This document shows, in pieces, positions 29,987 to 39,356 of a DNA stretch of 64,000 nt (position 1 is the stretch's first letter; each line of letters starts with the position of its first letter). The stretch is from Microbacterium testaceum (GTDB lineage Bacteria; Actinomycetota; Actinomycetes; Actinomycetales; Microbacteriaceae), in contig NZ_QDFT01000007.1 of the NCBI RefSeq assembly GCF_003075375.1, positions 47,907-111,906 on the forward strand. Direction: 5' to 3'. The translations under genes were made by a program, and so were the position numbers. A model generated the notes under the pieces. That model was not told where the DNA came from. It made no database searches and worked only from the letters and a program-made list of their open reading frames with translations.

Positions 29987-30736
29987 GTGATCCACACCAC
30001 CGCTGCGCTGCTCCCGTGGCTCGACCCCGCCACGATCATCACCAATTCGCAGCCGTGGGCGCTCCTGGTGGTCTGCTTCATCATCTTCGCCGAGACCGGC
30101 CTGCTGATCGGCTTCCTGCTGCCCGGCGACACGCTGCTGATCATGGCGGGCCTGCTCTCGCACTCGACGCCCGCCGCCCCCAACGGCGTCTTCGGGCTCA
30201 ACGCGTGGTGGGTGGCCCTGGCCATCGGCGTGGCCGCGTTCATCGGCGGCGAGCTGGGGTACTACATCGGTCACAAGGCCGGCCCGTCGATCTTCGAGCG
30301 CAAGGACTCCGGAATCTTCAGCCGTAAGAACGTCGAGCGCACCAACGCGTTCTTCGAGCGTTTCGGTGGTCTGACGGTCATCCTGGCCCGCTTCGTCCCC
30401 GTGGTGCGCACGTTCGCGCCGATCGCGGCGGGCGTCGGCCACATGCCGTGGCGCAAGTACACGCTGTACAACTTCATCGGCGCCGTCGTCTGGGGCATCG
30501 GCCTGACGATGATCGGCTACGCCGTGGGTTACATCCCCTTCATCCGCGACATCGTCACGGAGTACATCGACGTCATCCTGCTCGCTGCCGTCGCCGGGAC
30601 CGTGCTGTTCATCGCGATCCACTACTTCCGCGAGCGCGCCGCCGCCAAGCGCGAGGGGGCGATCACCCCCGCCGAGGCGGACTCGCTCACCCTCGACGCG
30701 AAGACGCTCGAAGAGGGCGATCAGCCCGCCCACTGA
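29987..30736 (+). CDS. DedA family membrane protein
   Basis: 249 residues from GTG 29987; the open frame continues upstream through the tRNA, which cannot be coding. DedA/VTT fold: FAETGLLIGFLLPGDTLL at the first re-entrant segment, GGELGYYIGHKAG, and the signature FFERFGGLTVILARFVPVVRTFAPIAAG with the conserved arginines. DedA proteins support membrane homeostasis and may flip undecaprenyl phosphate or phospholipids. The last 35 residues form a charged cytoplasmic tail. It ends 12 bp from the convergent ku gene. Confidence 0.9.
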   Translation: MIHTTAALLPWLDPATIITNSQPWALLVVCFIIFAETGLLIGFLLPGDTLLIMAGLLSHSTPAAPNGVFGLNAWWVALAIGVAAFIGGELGYYIGHKAGPSIFERKDSGIFSRKNVERTNAFFERFGGLTVILARFVPVVRTFAPIAAGVGHMPWRKYTLYNFIGAVVWGIGLTMIGYAVGYIPFIRDIVTEYIDVILLAAVAGTVLFIAIHYFRERAAAKREGAITPAEADSLTLDAKTLEEGDQPAH

Positions 30737-30748
30737 ACCGACGTCGGA

Positions 30749-31657
30749 TCACGACGCCTTCGACCGCTTCTTCTTGGCCGCCGACGTCGTGTCGGCGGCC
30801 TCGTCGTTCGCCGTGGAGCCGTCGGCATCCGTTTTCGAGGTCTTCTTCGACGGCGACGCCGCGCCCGCGCGCGCGGCCCGACTGCGCTCGACGCTCGCGC
30901 GGAGCGCCTCCATCAGGTCGATGACCTCGCCGCCGTCGTCGTCCTCGGCCTTGCCGAAGGTGGCATCCGTATCGAGGGCATCGCCCTGCTCGAGCTTCGC
31001 GTCGATGAGCGTGCGCAGCTCCTGCTGGTACTCGTCGGTGAACTCCTCGGGGTCGAAGTCCTTCGAGAAGCTGTCGACCAGGGATGCCGACATCTCGAGC
31101 TCCTTCGCCGAGATCCGCACGCTCTCGTCCAGGGCCGGGAACGCGGCTTCGCGCACCTCGTCGGCCCACAGCAGGGTCTGCAGCACCAGCACGTCGCCCC
31201 GCACCCGCAGGGCGGCGAGGCGCGTCTTCTGCCGCAGCGAGAACCGCACGATCGCGGTGCGGTCGGTCTGCTCGAGCGTCTTGCGCAGCAGCACGTAGGC
31301 CTTCGGCGACGAGGAATCGGGCTCGAGGTAGTAGGCCTTGTCGAGGGTGAGCAGATCGACCTGGTCGCTGGGGACGAATTCGACGACCTCGATCTCGCGG
31401 CTGCGCTCGCTCGGCAGCGACGACAGATCGTCCTTGGTGAGCACCACGGTCTGCTCGCCGTCGTCGTACGCCTTGTCGATGTCCTGGTACGGAACGACCT
31501 CGCCGTCGATCTCGCAGATGCGCTGGTAGCGGATGCGCCCGCCGTCCTTGTTGTGCACCTGGTGCAGCGAGACGTCGTGATCCTCGGTCGCGGAGTACAC
31601 CTTCACGGGCACGTTGACGAGCCCGAACGTCAGGGCGCCCTTCCAGATCGATCGCAT
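30749..31657 (-). CDS. ku: non-homologous end-joining protein Ku
   Basis: 302-residue bacterial Ku that binds DNA ends as a homodimer and recruits LigD. Start MRSIWKGALTFGLVNVPVKVY is the family's usual N-terminus; an upstream in-frame extension overlaps ligD and is rejected. Core segments KDGGRIRYQRICEIDGEVV and RKTLEQTDRTAIVRFSLRQKTRLAAL follow. From about residue 255 a basic Ser/Ala/Lys tail ends AAKKKRSKAS; lysine-rich tails in actinobacterial Ku bind DNA. It is divergent from ligD across 114 bp. Confidence 0.96.
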   Translation of the reverse strand: MRSIWKGALTFGLVNVPVKVYSATEDHDVSLHQVHNKDGGRIRYQRICEIDGEVVPYQDIDKAYDDGEQTVVLTKDDLSSLPSERSREIEVVEFVPSDQVDLLTLDKAYYLEPDSSSPKAYVLLRKTLEQTDRTAIVRFSLRQKTRLAALRVRGDVLVLQTLLWADEVREAAFPALDESVRISAKELEMSASLVDSFSKDFDPEEFTDEYQQELRTLIDAKLEQGDALDTDATFGKAEDDDGGEVIDLMEALRASVERSRAARAGAASPSKKTSKTDADGSTANDEAADTTSAAKKKRSKAS

Positions 31658-31771
31658 GCGCCCAGTGAACACCGAAAAGGCGGTTGATGCCGAGGGGGTT
31701 GTTTCGCGGCAGTCGAGTCCCGCGCGCAAGCCCCGCGGCATCCCCGCCCCCTCCCGTCCTACGCTGGGGCG

Positions 31772-34222
31772 ATGACGGAGCAGACGGTGCGGATCGAGGG
31801 CCGTCGGCTGCGCCTGTCCAATCTCGACAAGGTGCTGTACCCCGAGACCGGGACCACCAAGGGCGAAGTCATCGACTACTACTCCCGTATCGCGCCCCTG
31901 CTCCTCCCCCACGTCCGCGATCGCCCGCTGACCCGCAAGCGCTGGCCCGACGGCGTCGGCACCGAAACCGACCCCCGGCAGCCGTTCTTCGCGAAGGCGC
32001 TCGAGCCGGGCGCGCCGGCGTGGGTGCGGCGGCATCCGATCGATCATTCGTCCGGGGCCAAGGACTACCCCGTGGTCGACGACCTGCCGACCCTCGTCTA
32101 CCTCGCGCAGGTCGCGAGTCTCGAGCTGCACGTTCCGCAATGGCGCTTCTCGGGCGAGGGCGCGCGGCAGAACCCCGACCGGCTCGTGCTCGACCTCGAT
32201 CCCGGACCGGGCGTCGACCTGGCGACGTGCGCCGAGGTCGCGCGCTGGGCCCGCGACATCCTGCGCGACATCGGTATGGACCCCCTGCCGGTCACGAGCG
32301 GCAGCAAGGGCATCCATCTGTACGCGCGGCTCGACGGCGGCCAGTCCAGCGACGACGTGAGCGCGGTGGCGAAGGAGCTGGCGCGCGCGATCGAGGCGGA
32401 TCACCCCGACCTCGTGGTCAGCCAGATGGCCAAGGCCGTGCGCGAAGGGCGCGTCTTCATCGACTGGAGCCAGAACAACGGCTCCAAGACGACCATCGCC
32501 CCCTATTCTCTGCGCGGTCGCACCCACCCGACGGTCGCCGCCCCCCGCACGTGGGACGAACTCGACGACCCCGGACTGCGGCAGCTGCTCTTCACCGAGG
32601 TCCTGGAACGGATGCCGGTCCTCGGCGACCCGCTGGCTCCCGTCGACGAGGGTCACGGTCCCCTGCGCGCCTACCTCTCCAAGCGCACGGCCGGGCGCAC
32701 CCCCGAGCCGGTCCCCGACGCCCCGCACGGCGCCCCGGCCGAAGAAGGACGTGCCCGCTTCGTCATCCAGGAGCATCACGCGTCGCGGCTGCACTGGGAT
32801 CTGCGTCTCGAGCGCGACGGGGTGCTCGTCAGCTGGGCCGTCCCCAAGGGCGTTCCGCACACGACCGCCAAGAACAGCCTGGCCGTCATGACCGAGGACC
32901 ACCCCCTGCAATACCTCGACTTCGCGGGCGAGATCCCGCGCGGCGAGTACGGGGCGGGCGTCATGACCGTCTGGGACACCGGCACCTACGAGCTCGAGAA
33001 GTGGCGGGACGACGAGGTGATCGCGACCCTCGAGGGGCGAGAGGACGGGCCGCTCGGTCGGGTGCGCGTCGCGCTCATCCGCACCGAGGGCCGGGGCGAG
33101 AAGTCCCAGTGGCTGCTGCACCGGATGAAGACGGATGCCGACGGCCGCCCCCAGCCTGACGGGAACCCCGTCGTGGCCCGGGATCACGCGGGCGCTTCGG
33201 ACCTCACCCCTCTCCCGGAGACATCCGTAGCGGGATCCGCCGAGCCGACCCTCGCCGAGCTGCGGCCGATGCTCTCCACGTCGGCGACCGCGGGGATCGC
33301 CCGCGCCGCCGCCGAGCGGTGGGAATCGCCGTGGGTCGAGATGAAGTGGGACGGCATCCGGGGTCTCGGGATCTGGGACGGCCGCCGCCTGCGGTTGCGG
33401 TCACGCAACGGCAACGATCTGACGGCGACGTATCCCGAGCTGACCGGGGCCGACCTCGGACTCGGCGACCTCCCCGCCGTGGTGGACGGCGAGATCGTCG
33501 CCCTCGACGAGCAGGGGCGTCCCAGCTTCCCCCTGCTGCAGAAACGGATGAACCTCGCTCAGCCCCGCGAGATCGAGCGCGAGGCCGCGCGGGCGCCCGT
33601 GCAGCTGTACCTGTTCGACGTGTTGTCCGCGGGCGGGCGGGACGTGGCATCCCTCCCCCTTCGCGAGCGGCGGCGCGCGCTCGAGCAGCTGACCGCGGGC
33701 GCGGGGCTGCCCGTCGTCGTGCCCCCGGTCTTCGACGATGTGGATGCCGCCGTCGCGACGAGCGCGAGCTTCGGCCTCGAGGGCGTCGTGGTGAAGGATC
33801 CCTCGTCGACCTATCGCCGCGGGGTGCGGTCGGAGCAGTGGCTCAAGGTCAAGCACTCGCGCACGCAAGAGGTCGTGATCGGGGGCATCCGGCCCGGCAA
33901 GGGCCACCGGTCGGGATCGATCGGGTCGCTGCTCGTCGGCGTCCCCACGGTCGACGGCCTGCGCTATGCGGGCCGGGTGGGCTCCGGATTCGGCGAGCAG
34001 ACCCTCGCGCGTCTCGCCGAGGTGCTGGAGCCGCTGCGCACCACCGAGAACCCGTTCGTCGGAGTGCCCGCGGCCGACGCACGGGATGCGCTGTGGGTAC
34101 GACCCGAACGGGTGGGCGAGGTCGAGTTCGCCGAGTTCACCCCGGGTGGGATCCTGCGTCAGGCGCGGTGGCGCGGGCTGCGTCCGGACAAGGCGCCGGA
34201 CGAGGTCGTCCGGGAGCAGTGA
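31772..34222 (+). CDS. ligD: multifunctional ATP-dependent DNA ligase D
   Basis: 816 residues with all three LigD activities in the mycobacterial order. Polymerase/primase domain about 1-285 (LRLSNLDKVLYPETG; metal site DLDPGPGVD near 140), 3'-phosphoesterase about 325-460 (FVIQEHHASRLHWDLRLE, HRMKTDADG), and ATP ligase about 510-816 with nucleotidyl lysine K525 in EMKWDGIRG and VVVKDPSSTYRRG. With Ku it forms a complete two-component end-joining system. TACGCT (31760-31765) ends six bases before the ATG (leaderless). Its last 86 bases overlap the convergent next gene. Confidence 0.96.
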   Translation: MTEQTVRIEGRRLRLSNLDKVLYPETGTTKGEVIDYYSRIAPLLLPHVRDRPLTRKRWPDGVGTETDPRQPFFAKALEPGAPAWVRRHPIDHSSGAKDYPVVDDLPTLVYLAQVASLELHVPQWRFSGEGARQNPDRLVLDLDPGPGVDLATCAEVARWARDILRDIGMDPLPVTSGSKGIHLYARLDGGQSSDDVSAVAKELARAIEADHPDLVVSQMAKAVREGRVFIDWSQNNGSKTTIAPYSLRGRTHPTVAAPRTWDELDDPGLRQLLFTEVLERMPVLGDPLAPVDEGHGPLRAYLSKRTAGRTPEPVPDAPHGAPAEEGRARFVIQEHHASRLHWDLRLERDGVLVSWAVPKGVPHTTAKNSLAVMTEDHPLQYLDFAGEIPRGEYGAGVMTVWDTGTYELEKWRDDEVIATLEGREDGPLGRVRVALIRTEGRGEKSQWLLHRMKTDADGRPQPDGNPVVARDHAGASDLTPLPETSVAGSAEPTLAELRPMLSTSATAGIARAAAERWESPWVEMKWDGIRGLGIWDGRRLRLRSRNGNDLTATYPELTGADLGLGDLPAVVDGEIVALDEQGRPSFPLLQKRMNLAQPREIEREAARAPVQLYLFDVLSAGGRDVASLPLRERRRALEQLTAGAGLPVVVPPVFDDVDAAVATSASFGLEGVVVKDPSSTYRRGVRSEQWLKVKHSRTQEVVIGGIRPGKGHRSGSIGSLLVGVPTVDGLRYAGRVGSGFGEQTLARLAEVLEPLRTTENPFVGVPAADARDALWVRPERVGEVEFAEFTPGGILRQARWRGLRPDKAPDEVVREQ

Positions 34223-34958
34223 CGCCGCGGGGCGTCTCGAGCGGAGGGTCGGCGCTCTCCGCTGCCGCACTCGCTCGCGCGATGTCGCAGACGGGGCTCC
34301 CGGCCGCCGCGGCGACGGCGCTCTCGGCGCGACGCCGTGCGCGTCCCACCACGACGCCCGCCGCGAGGAGGACCAGGATGCCACCGCCCCACCACACCGC
34401 CACGGGAGTCCGATCGGTGGCGGGGCGCGTCGGAACCAGGTTCCGGCGGTAGACCGCATATGCCTGGAGTGCCGCCGCATCGGCGACCCCGTCTCGGTCC
34501 AGGTCCTCTTCTCCGGTCGCGCACGCGGCCGTGCCGCAGACGACGAACTCGACCCAGTCCGGGACGCCGTCATGGTCGGCATCCTCACGTCCGTTCGAGC
34601 ACGTGGCGGTGCCGCACACGAATCGCTCGACGAAATCGGGGATGCCGTCGCCATCCCCGTCGCCGCGCGGATCGGTGCACCGTCGCGAACCGCAGGGCGG
34701 AATCTCGACGACATCGGTGATGCCGTTGCCGTTGCCGTCGGCTCCCGTCCGTGCGCAGGTCACCGACCCGCACACGACGCGCTCGACGGCATCCGGGATG
34801 GCGTCACCGTCGCTGTCGAGGGGGTCGGTGGTGACCGCGGTCCCCGAGGGCGCGGGCGACACCGCGGCAAGCGCGGGCGCCTGCGCGCACGAGAGGCCGA
34901 CGGCCGTCGCGAGGACGAAAGCCAGAGCGAAGGCGCGGACGGCCGAGCGGGAGGGCAC
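34137..34958 (-). CDS. membrane-anchored protein with calcium-type (TSP3-like) cysteine repeats
   Basis: 273 residues. Signal peptide 1-31 (AFALAFVLATAVGLS...ALA), then four repeats at about 45-170 of the type D-x-D-x-D-x-I/V-x-D-x-V-E...C-G-T/S-x-x-C, for example DHDGVPDWVEFVVCGTAAC. The aspartates match thrombospondin type-3 calcium loops, while each repeat adds a cysteine pair. A transmembrane segment follows (WWGGGILVLLAAGVVVG), then a variable tail of about 65 residues. The last 86 bases lie antisense inside ligD, so the true end may be shorter in function. Role unknown; a rigid extracellular stalk is likely. Confidence 0.75.
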   Translation of the reverse strand: MPSRSAVRAFALAFVLATAVGLSCAQAPALAAVSPAPSGTAVTTDPLDSDGDAIPDAVERVVCGSVTCARTGADGNGNGITDVVEIPPCGSRRCTDPRGDGDGDGIPDFVERFVCGTATCSNGREDADHDGVPDWVEFVVCGTAACATGEEDLDRDGVADAAALQAYAVYRRNLVPTRPATDRTPVAVWWGGGILVLLAAGVVVGRARRRAESAVAAAAGSPVCDIARASAAAESADPPLETPRGVTAPGRPRPAPCPDAARATAPDAGSHPG

Positions 34959-35099
34959 GCGTCACGATGGCGCGGCCGCCGTGTCATCCCGAACACTCGT
35001 CTCGGAAAGACGCGGCAGGGCGCCCCGCGAAACACCCACTCCTTCACCCCGTCAGCGGTGCGGGCACCTGGAGGTTCGCCCAATGCGAGCCCGACGCGC

Positions 35100-35801
35100 T
35101 CAGGAGTCGATGACGGTCCACTCCCCGAAACGTCGGAACCCCGCCGCGATCGCCAGGGCGATCGAGGGGGCGTTGTCGAGCTGGCAGCGGTACTGGGGCT
35201 CGTACCCGCGGGCCAGCGCCTCGGCCGACAGCGCGCGCACCGTCACCCGTGCCAGCCCTCGACCGCGGAACTCGGGCAGCGTGATCACGCCGAGGTCGGC
35301 GAGGTGGGTCGCTCCCCACGGATACATGCTGCCCACCGCCGCGAGTCGCGCGTCGACGAAAGTGCCGACCACGAGCCAGTGATCGAGTTCGACGAACGCC
35401 TCGTCGAGCTCGTGCGCGGGCGCAGCGGCGACCATGTCAGCGAAAGCCGGTGCGTCATCCGCCGTGAGTCGGCGGGTGTGGATGCCATGCCCTTCGGCCG
35501 CGACCGCCTCCTGCTCCTCGACCGGCAGGTAGAAGAGATGGTCGGGGTCGTTCAGAGCGACCCCCGCGGCGGCGATGCGCGTCGTGGCCTCGACGGCGGG
35601 AATGGTCTCGCCGTCGTCGAGACCGATCCGCTCGGCCTGCCCGGCCGAGACGGCGACGATCGTCGGACCGCCCTCCATCCGCACCACCGACACCGCGCGA
35701 TTGGCGGGCAGATCGGGATCGACGACGACGAACGCCTCTTCTTCGGGAACGTGCGCCGCTCGCGCGGGAAGCCAGTGATCGGTGACGACAGCGGTGAACA
35801 T
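35100..35801 (-). CDS. GNAT family N-acetyltransferase
   Basis: 233 residues. The C-terminal GNAT domain shows HLADLGVITLPEFRGRGLARV, with RGRGLA as the acetyl-CoA pyrophosphate loop, and NAPSIALAIAAGFRRFGEW. The first 110 residues form a second, degenerate GNAT-like or substrate-recognition half. A GGAAGG site precedes the ATG. The substrate is unknown. It stands between the calcium-repeat protein and a metal exporter on the same strand. Confidence 0.85.
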   Translation of the reverse strand: MFTAVVTDHWLPARAAHVPEEEAFVVVDPDLPANRAVSVVRMEGGPTIVAVSAGQAERIGLDDGETIPAVEATTRIAAAGVALNDPDHLFYLPVEEQEAVAAEGHGIHTRRLTADDAPAFADMVAAAPAHELDEAFVELDHWLVVGTFVDARLAAVGSMYPWGATHLADLGVITLPEFRGRGLARVTVRALSAEALARGYEPQYRCQLDNAPSIALAIAAGFRRFGEWTVIDS

Positions 35802-35898
35802 GGCAGACCTTCCGGGGGGTGGGTGTCTGCTCGCAGGCTACCCGAGCCCCTCCGCCCGGCCGAGGATTCTCGACGGATTCCCCGCTCTTGAGATCGGG

Positions 35899-36816
35899 TC
35901 AGGCGTGACGCGAGTCGTGCTCGATGTGCCCCGCGGGCTCGAGCTGGAAGGTCGAGTGCTCCACGTCGAAGTGGTCGGCCAGACACGTCTGCAGCGACGC
36001 GAGGATCGCCGCCGCGCGGCCATCGGTCAGGGCGGCGTCCTCGACGATCACGTGCGCACTGAAGACCGGGGCACCGCGGGTGAGCTGCCACACGTGCACA
36101 TCGTGGACGTCGACGACGCCGTCCGCCTCGCGCAGATGCTCGCGGATCTCCGCGACGTGCACCCCGACGGGCGCCGACTCGGTCAGCACGACCACGACCT
36201 CGCGCAGCAGCCCGATGGCCCGCGGGACGATCATGACCGCGATCAGCAGCGAGGCGAGGGCATCCGCCTGCACGAAACCGGTCGTCACGATGACCACGGC
36301 CGCGATGATCACCGCGATAGATCCGATCAGGTCGCCCAGCACCTCGAGATACGCGCCGCGGACGTTGATGCTGCGCTTCTGCGCGCGACCGAGCAGCCAC
36401 ATCGACACCGCGTTCGCGATCATGCCGACGGTCGCCACGACGAGCATGAGGCCGCCCTGCACCTCGGCGTCGGCCGGAACCAGCAGACGTTGCACCGCTT
36501 CGACCCCCACCCAGGTGCACAGGACGATGAGGATGACGCCGTTGACCAGCGCACCGAGCACCTCGGCACGCTGGTATCCGAACGTTCGGCGATCGTCGGC
36601 CGGCCGCGCGGCGATCGCAGTGGCCACGAGCGCGACGACCAGGGCCGCCGCATCGGTGAACATGTGAGCCGCGTCGGCGAGGAGCGCGAGCGACCCCGAC
36701 ACGATGGCTCCGACGATCTGCACGACCATCACCGTGGCGGTCAGCGCCAGGGCGATGGCGAGCAGGCGCTTGTCGCCGGCATCGCGGATGCCACCGGCGG
36801 GCGCGTGATCGTGCAT
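35899..36816 (-). CDS. cation diffusion facilitator (CDF) metal exporter
   Basis: 305 residues from MHDHAPAGGIRDAG; a longer frame upstream is rejected because TACGCT (minus strand, 36823-36828) ends six bases before this ATG. Six spans with the transport-site motifs HxxxD in TM2 (ADAAHMFTDAAA) and GDLIGS in TM5, and a C-terminal cytoplasmic metal-sensing domain with DVHDVHVWQLTRG. The H-x-x-x-D pair suggests Zn or a similar divalent ion. Alone in its transcription unit. Confidence 0.93.
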   Translation of the reverse strand: MHDHAPAGGIRDAGDKRLLAIALALTATVMVVQIVGAIVSGSLALLADAAHMFTDAAALVVALVATAIAARPADDRRTFGYQRAEVLGALVNGVILIVLCTWVGVEAVQRLLVPADAEVQGGLMLVVATVGMIANAVSMWLLGRAQKRSINVRGAYLEVLGDLIGSIAVIIAAVVIVTTGFVQADALASLLIAVMIVPRAIGLLREVVVVLTESAPVGVHVAEIREHLREADGVVDVHDVHVWQLTRGAPVFSAHVIVEDAALTDGRAAAILASLQTCLADHFDVEHSTFQLEPAGHIEHDSRHA

Positions 36817-37126
36817 GGATCCAGCGTAGGACCGGGGCCGTCGGCGCCGCGCGGTGTGGCGGCAGTCGGGAATGAGAACCGGTGTCGCCGCAGCCGGGCG
36901 GGTGGCGTCGTCGGTGGGGGTGATGGTGGGGGTGACGGTGGGTGGGCCGGCAACACCGCTTCTCCACAGCTTTGCCCCGATGAGCGAGTTGTTCACAGTC
37001 CCTCACCCCCCGCCAGGTCGGGTGGTGATGGCCCTGCGGGCGCGGGTGGACCGTAAGAAGAACCTGATGTCCGGTCGTCCCGCAACGCCGGACGACCTCA
37101 CCGTGTTGTTCGAAAGGATCGATCCC
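36817..37126. other. 310-bp divergent intergenic region
   Basis: Lies between the divergent CDF and eight-repeat genes. An in-frame ATG at 36980 exists for the rightward gene but would put 49 poorly conserved residues before its Tat signal. Holds the CDF -10 hexamer at its left edge and an AAAGGA ribosome-binding site at its right edge. Nothing else supported. Confidence 0.5.
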
Positions 37127-39328
37127 GTGACAGAAACGACCCTCCCCGAGGTGTCTCCCGCGACGCCCACCTCGGTCTCGCGTCGAACCGTGCTGATCGG
37201 GTCCGCTTTCGCGGTGCCGGCGATCACCCTCACGGCGGCCACTCCCGCGCTGGCGGTGTCGGGCCCGACGCTGGCGTTCAATCAGCCGTCGTACACCGCG
37301 CCCGGATGCTCCACGATCTCGGGCGTCAAGATCACCGCTCAAGAAGCCGGAGCGCCGAAGGCGGGAATCGCCGTGACGGCATCGCTGTCCACCGGGTACA
37401 CCTTCTCGGACGGCAGCTCGTCGACGACCTCCACCACCGGAGCCGACGGCACGGTCACCCTGCTCGCGATCAACGTGCCCTCCGTCGGGGGCAGCGGCAC
37501 GATCACCGCCACCGCGTCCGGCGCCACGAGTACGACGTCGACGCTGACGGGAACCGCCCCCACCTTCGCCGCTTACCTCCGTTCCGGCACCAGGACCGCC
37601 GGCTCGGGGGTGCCGGCCAACGCGAAGCCGCTCTCCGGCGGACTGTTCCTCACCCGCGACAAGGACGTCATCGATGCGGTGACGGGCAAAACCCTCGTCA
37701 AGAGCGTCGACGCCGCGGGCACGCTGCTCAGAGACGGCACCGACACCTGGCTGGCGACGCGCTACACCGACGGCACCACTGGCCTCGTCCGCAACACCAC
37801 GCAGCTTCCGACGACGGGCAACGTCGATCCGGGCTCGACACCGATCGGCTACACCGTGTTCCTCAGCCCCGACGGGCGTCTGGTCGACGGCTTCGCCAAC
37901 AAGCAGTACGCCACCGGCATCCGCTCCGTGGGCACGATCACGATCGACGCCGCCCACGTCTGGTGGCTCGCTCTGGCCAAGACCGACGGGACCTTCAGCT
38001 ACATCCAGGGCAAGACCCAGAACTCCACCGGCGTCGCCAACACCACCGAGATCCCCTGCCCCGCCATCCCCGCCGGGTCCACCCCCACCGCAGCCGGCTT
38101 CCTCACCACGGACGGCCGCCTGCTCGACCGCACCGGCAACGTCCTGGCCACCAACGTGGCCAAGGTGGGAACCCCCTTCGTCACCGGCTCGCCCGCTCGC
38201 ACCCCCCTGCAGAAGACCGACGGCACCGCGACCTACCTCGAGAACAACACCGAGAAGACGGCGGTGGACGTGCCCTACGGCTCCACCCCTCTCACCGACG
38301 CGGTGTTCCTGACCGTCGACGGACTCGTCATCGACGGGACCACCGGCAAGCTGATCGCTACGGACGTGGCGACCCCCGGCGGAGTCTTCGTGGATGGCAA
38401 CAACCAGTGGGTCATCCCCCTCAGCGTCCGGACGACCACCCCCACCCTGTTCCGCGTCGACCAGTACGGCTACACCTACGACTACGCCGCCAAGAACACC
38501 CCGGCCGGATCGACGGCCGTGGCGTACTCCTACTTCCGCACCCCCGACAACAAACTCGTCGACGGTCAGACCGGGACCGTCCTCGCGAACGACATCGACA
38601 CCTGGGGCTGGATCTTCACCGACGCCAAGAAGGACTACGCCCTGCCGCTGCGCAAAACGGACGGCACCACCTCGTTCATCCTGAACGGGACCGAAACCGC
38701 CACCGTCGGCGTCCCCGCGAACTCCCGGCCGATCGGGAACAGCTCCTTCCTCACCGCGGACGGCCGCCTGATCCGCGGAAAAGACGGCACCATCGAAGCC
38801 ACCGGTGTCAAAGCCGTCGGACAGATCTTCCTCATGCTGCCCAACTTCACCGCCCTGGTCCCCCTCCTCAAGACCGATGGGTCCTGCGTCTACCTCGAAG
38901 ACGGCGTCGAAAAGGCCGCCCAAGGAGTACCCAACGGCTCGCAACCCGTCGCCAGCACCTACTTCCGCACCACCGACGGACGACTCATCGATGGCGCCAC
39001 CGCGACCGTGACCGCAACCAACGTCGACATCTGGGGCCAGATCTGGCTGGAGCAATACCTCGGAAACCAGGGGAACTGGGACCTGCCATTGCGGAAGACC
39101 GACGGGTCGTTCACCCTCGTTCGGAATGCGTCCGAGATCGCCGCGCAGAATGTCCCCGCAGGCTCGATACCCGCAACAGCCGCAGGATTCCTCGCCCCCA
39201 ACGGAGACTTCTTGAACGGCTTCGGCGGCACCGTCGAACGGACCGGCATCGCAACCTTCGGCCAGACCTTCCTCACCTCGGGCAACGAGGCGTGGCGAGC
39301 GTACGGCGCACGCCCGCAGACCTGCTGA
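37127..39328 (+). CDS. Tat-exported protein with one Ig-like domain and eight about 70-residue repeats
   Basis: 733 residues from GTG 37127, chosen because AAAGGA lies eight bases upstream and the Tat signal then starts properly (SRRTVLIGSAFAVPAI, RR at 19-20, cleavage near TPALA). An Ig/Big-like domain follows (KAGIAVTASLSTGYTFSDGS). The remainder is eight repeats of about 70 residues: FLT-DGRLIDG-TG-VLAT-V...G, an aromatic strand, LPLRKTDGT--Y--N-TE, and VPAGS-P. Regular beta-rich repeats suggest a beta-propeller. It ends in Cys (PQTC). No anchor or catalytic motif. Probably secreted or surface-bound; function unknown. Confidence 0.82.
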   Translation: MTETTLPEVSPATPTSVSRRTVLIGSAFAVPAITLTAATPALAVSGPTLAFNQPSYTAPGCSTISGVKITAQEAGAPKAGIAVTASLSTGYTFSDGSSSTTSTTGADGTVTLLAINVPSVGGSGTITATASGATSTTSTLTGTAPTFAAYLRSGTRTAGSGVPANAKPLSGGLFLTRDKDVIDAVTGKTLVKSVDAAGTLLRDGTDTWLATRYTDGTTGLVRNTTQLPTTGNVDPGSTPIGYTVFLSPDGRLVDGFANKQYATGIRSVGTITIDAAHVWWLALAKTDGTFSYIQGKTQNSTGVANTTEIPCPAIPAGSTPTAAGFLTTDGRLLDRTGNVLATNVAKVGTPFVTGSPARTPLQKTDGTATYLENNTEKTAVDVPYGSTPLTDAVFLTVDGLVIDGTTGKLIATDVATPGGVFVDGNNQWVIPLSVRTTTPTLFRVDQYGYTYDYAAKNTPAGSTAVAYSYFRTPDNKLVDGQTGTVLANDIDTWGWIFTDAKKDYALPLRKTDGTTSFILNGTETATVGVPANSRPIGNSSFLTADGRLIRGKDGTIEATGVKAVGQIFLMLPNFTALVPLLKTDGSCVYLEDGVEKAAQGVPNGSQPVASTYFRTTDGRLIDGATATVTATNVDIWGQIWLEQYLGNQGNWDLPLRKTDGSFTLVRNASEIAAQNVPAGSIPATAAGFLAPNGDFLNGFGGTVERTGIATFGQTFLTSGNEAWRAYGARPQTC

Positions 39329-39356
39329 CGACCACCCCGTCGCAACAGCCCCGTGT

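Noticed and set aside
36960..36997. Two DnaA-box-like 9-mers (TTCTCCACA and TTGTTCACA) upstream of the eight-repeat gene
   Set aside because: Each has a mismatch, there are only two, and no replication genes or AT-rich unwinding element are nearby.
36980..37126. Upstream ATG for the eight-repeat protein
   Set aside because: It would place 49 low-similarity residues in front of the Tat signal; GTG 37127 has its own ribosome-binding site.
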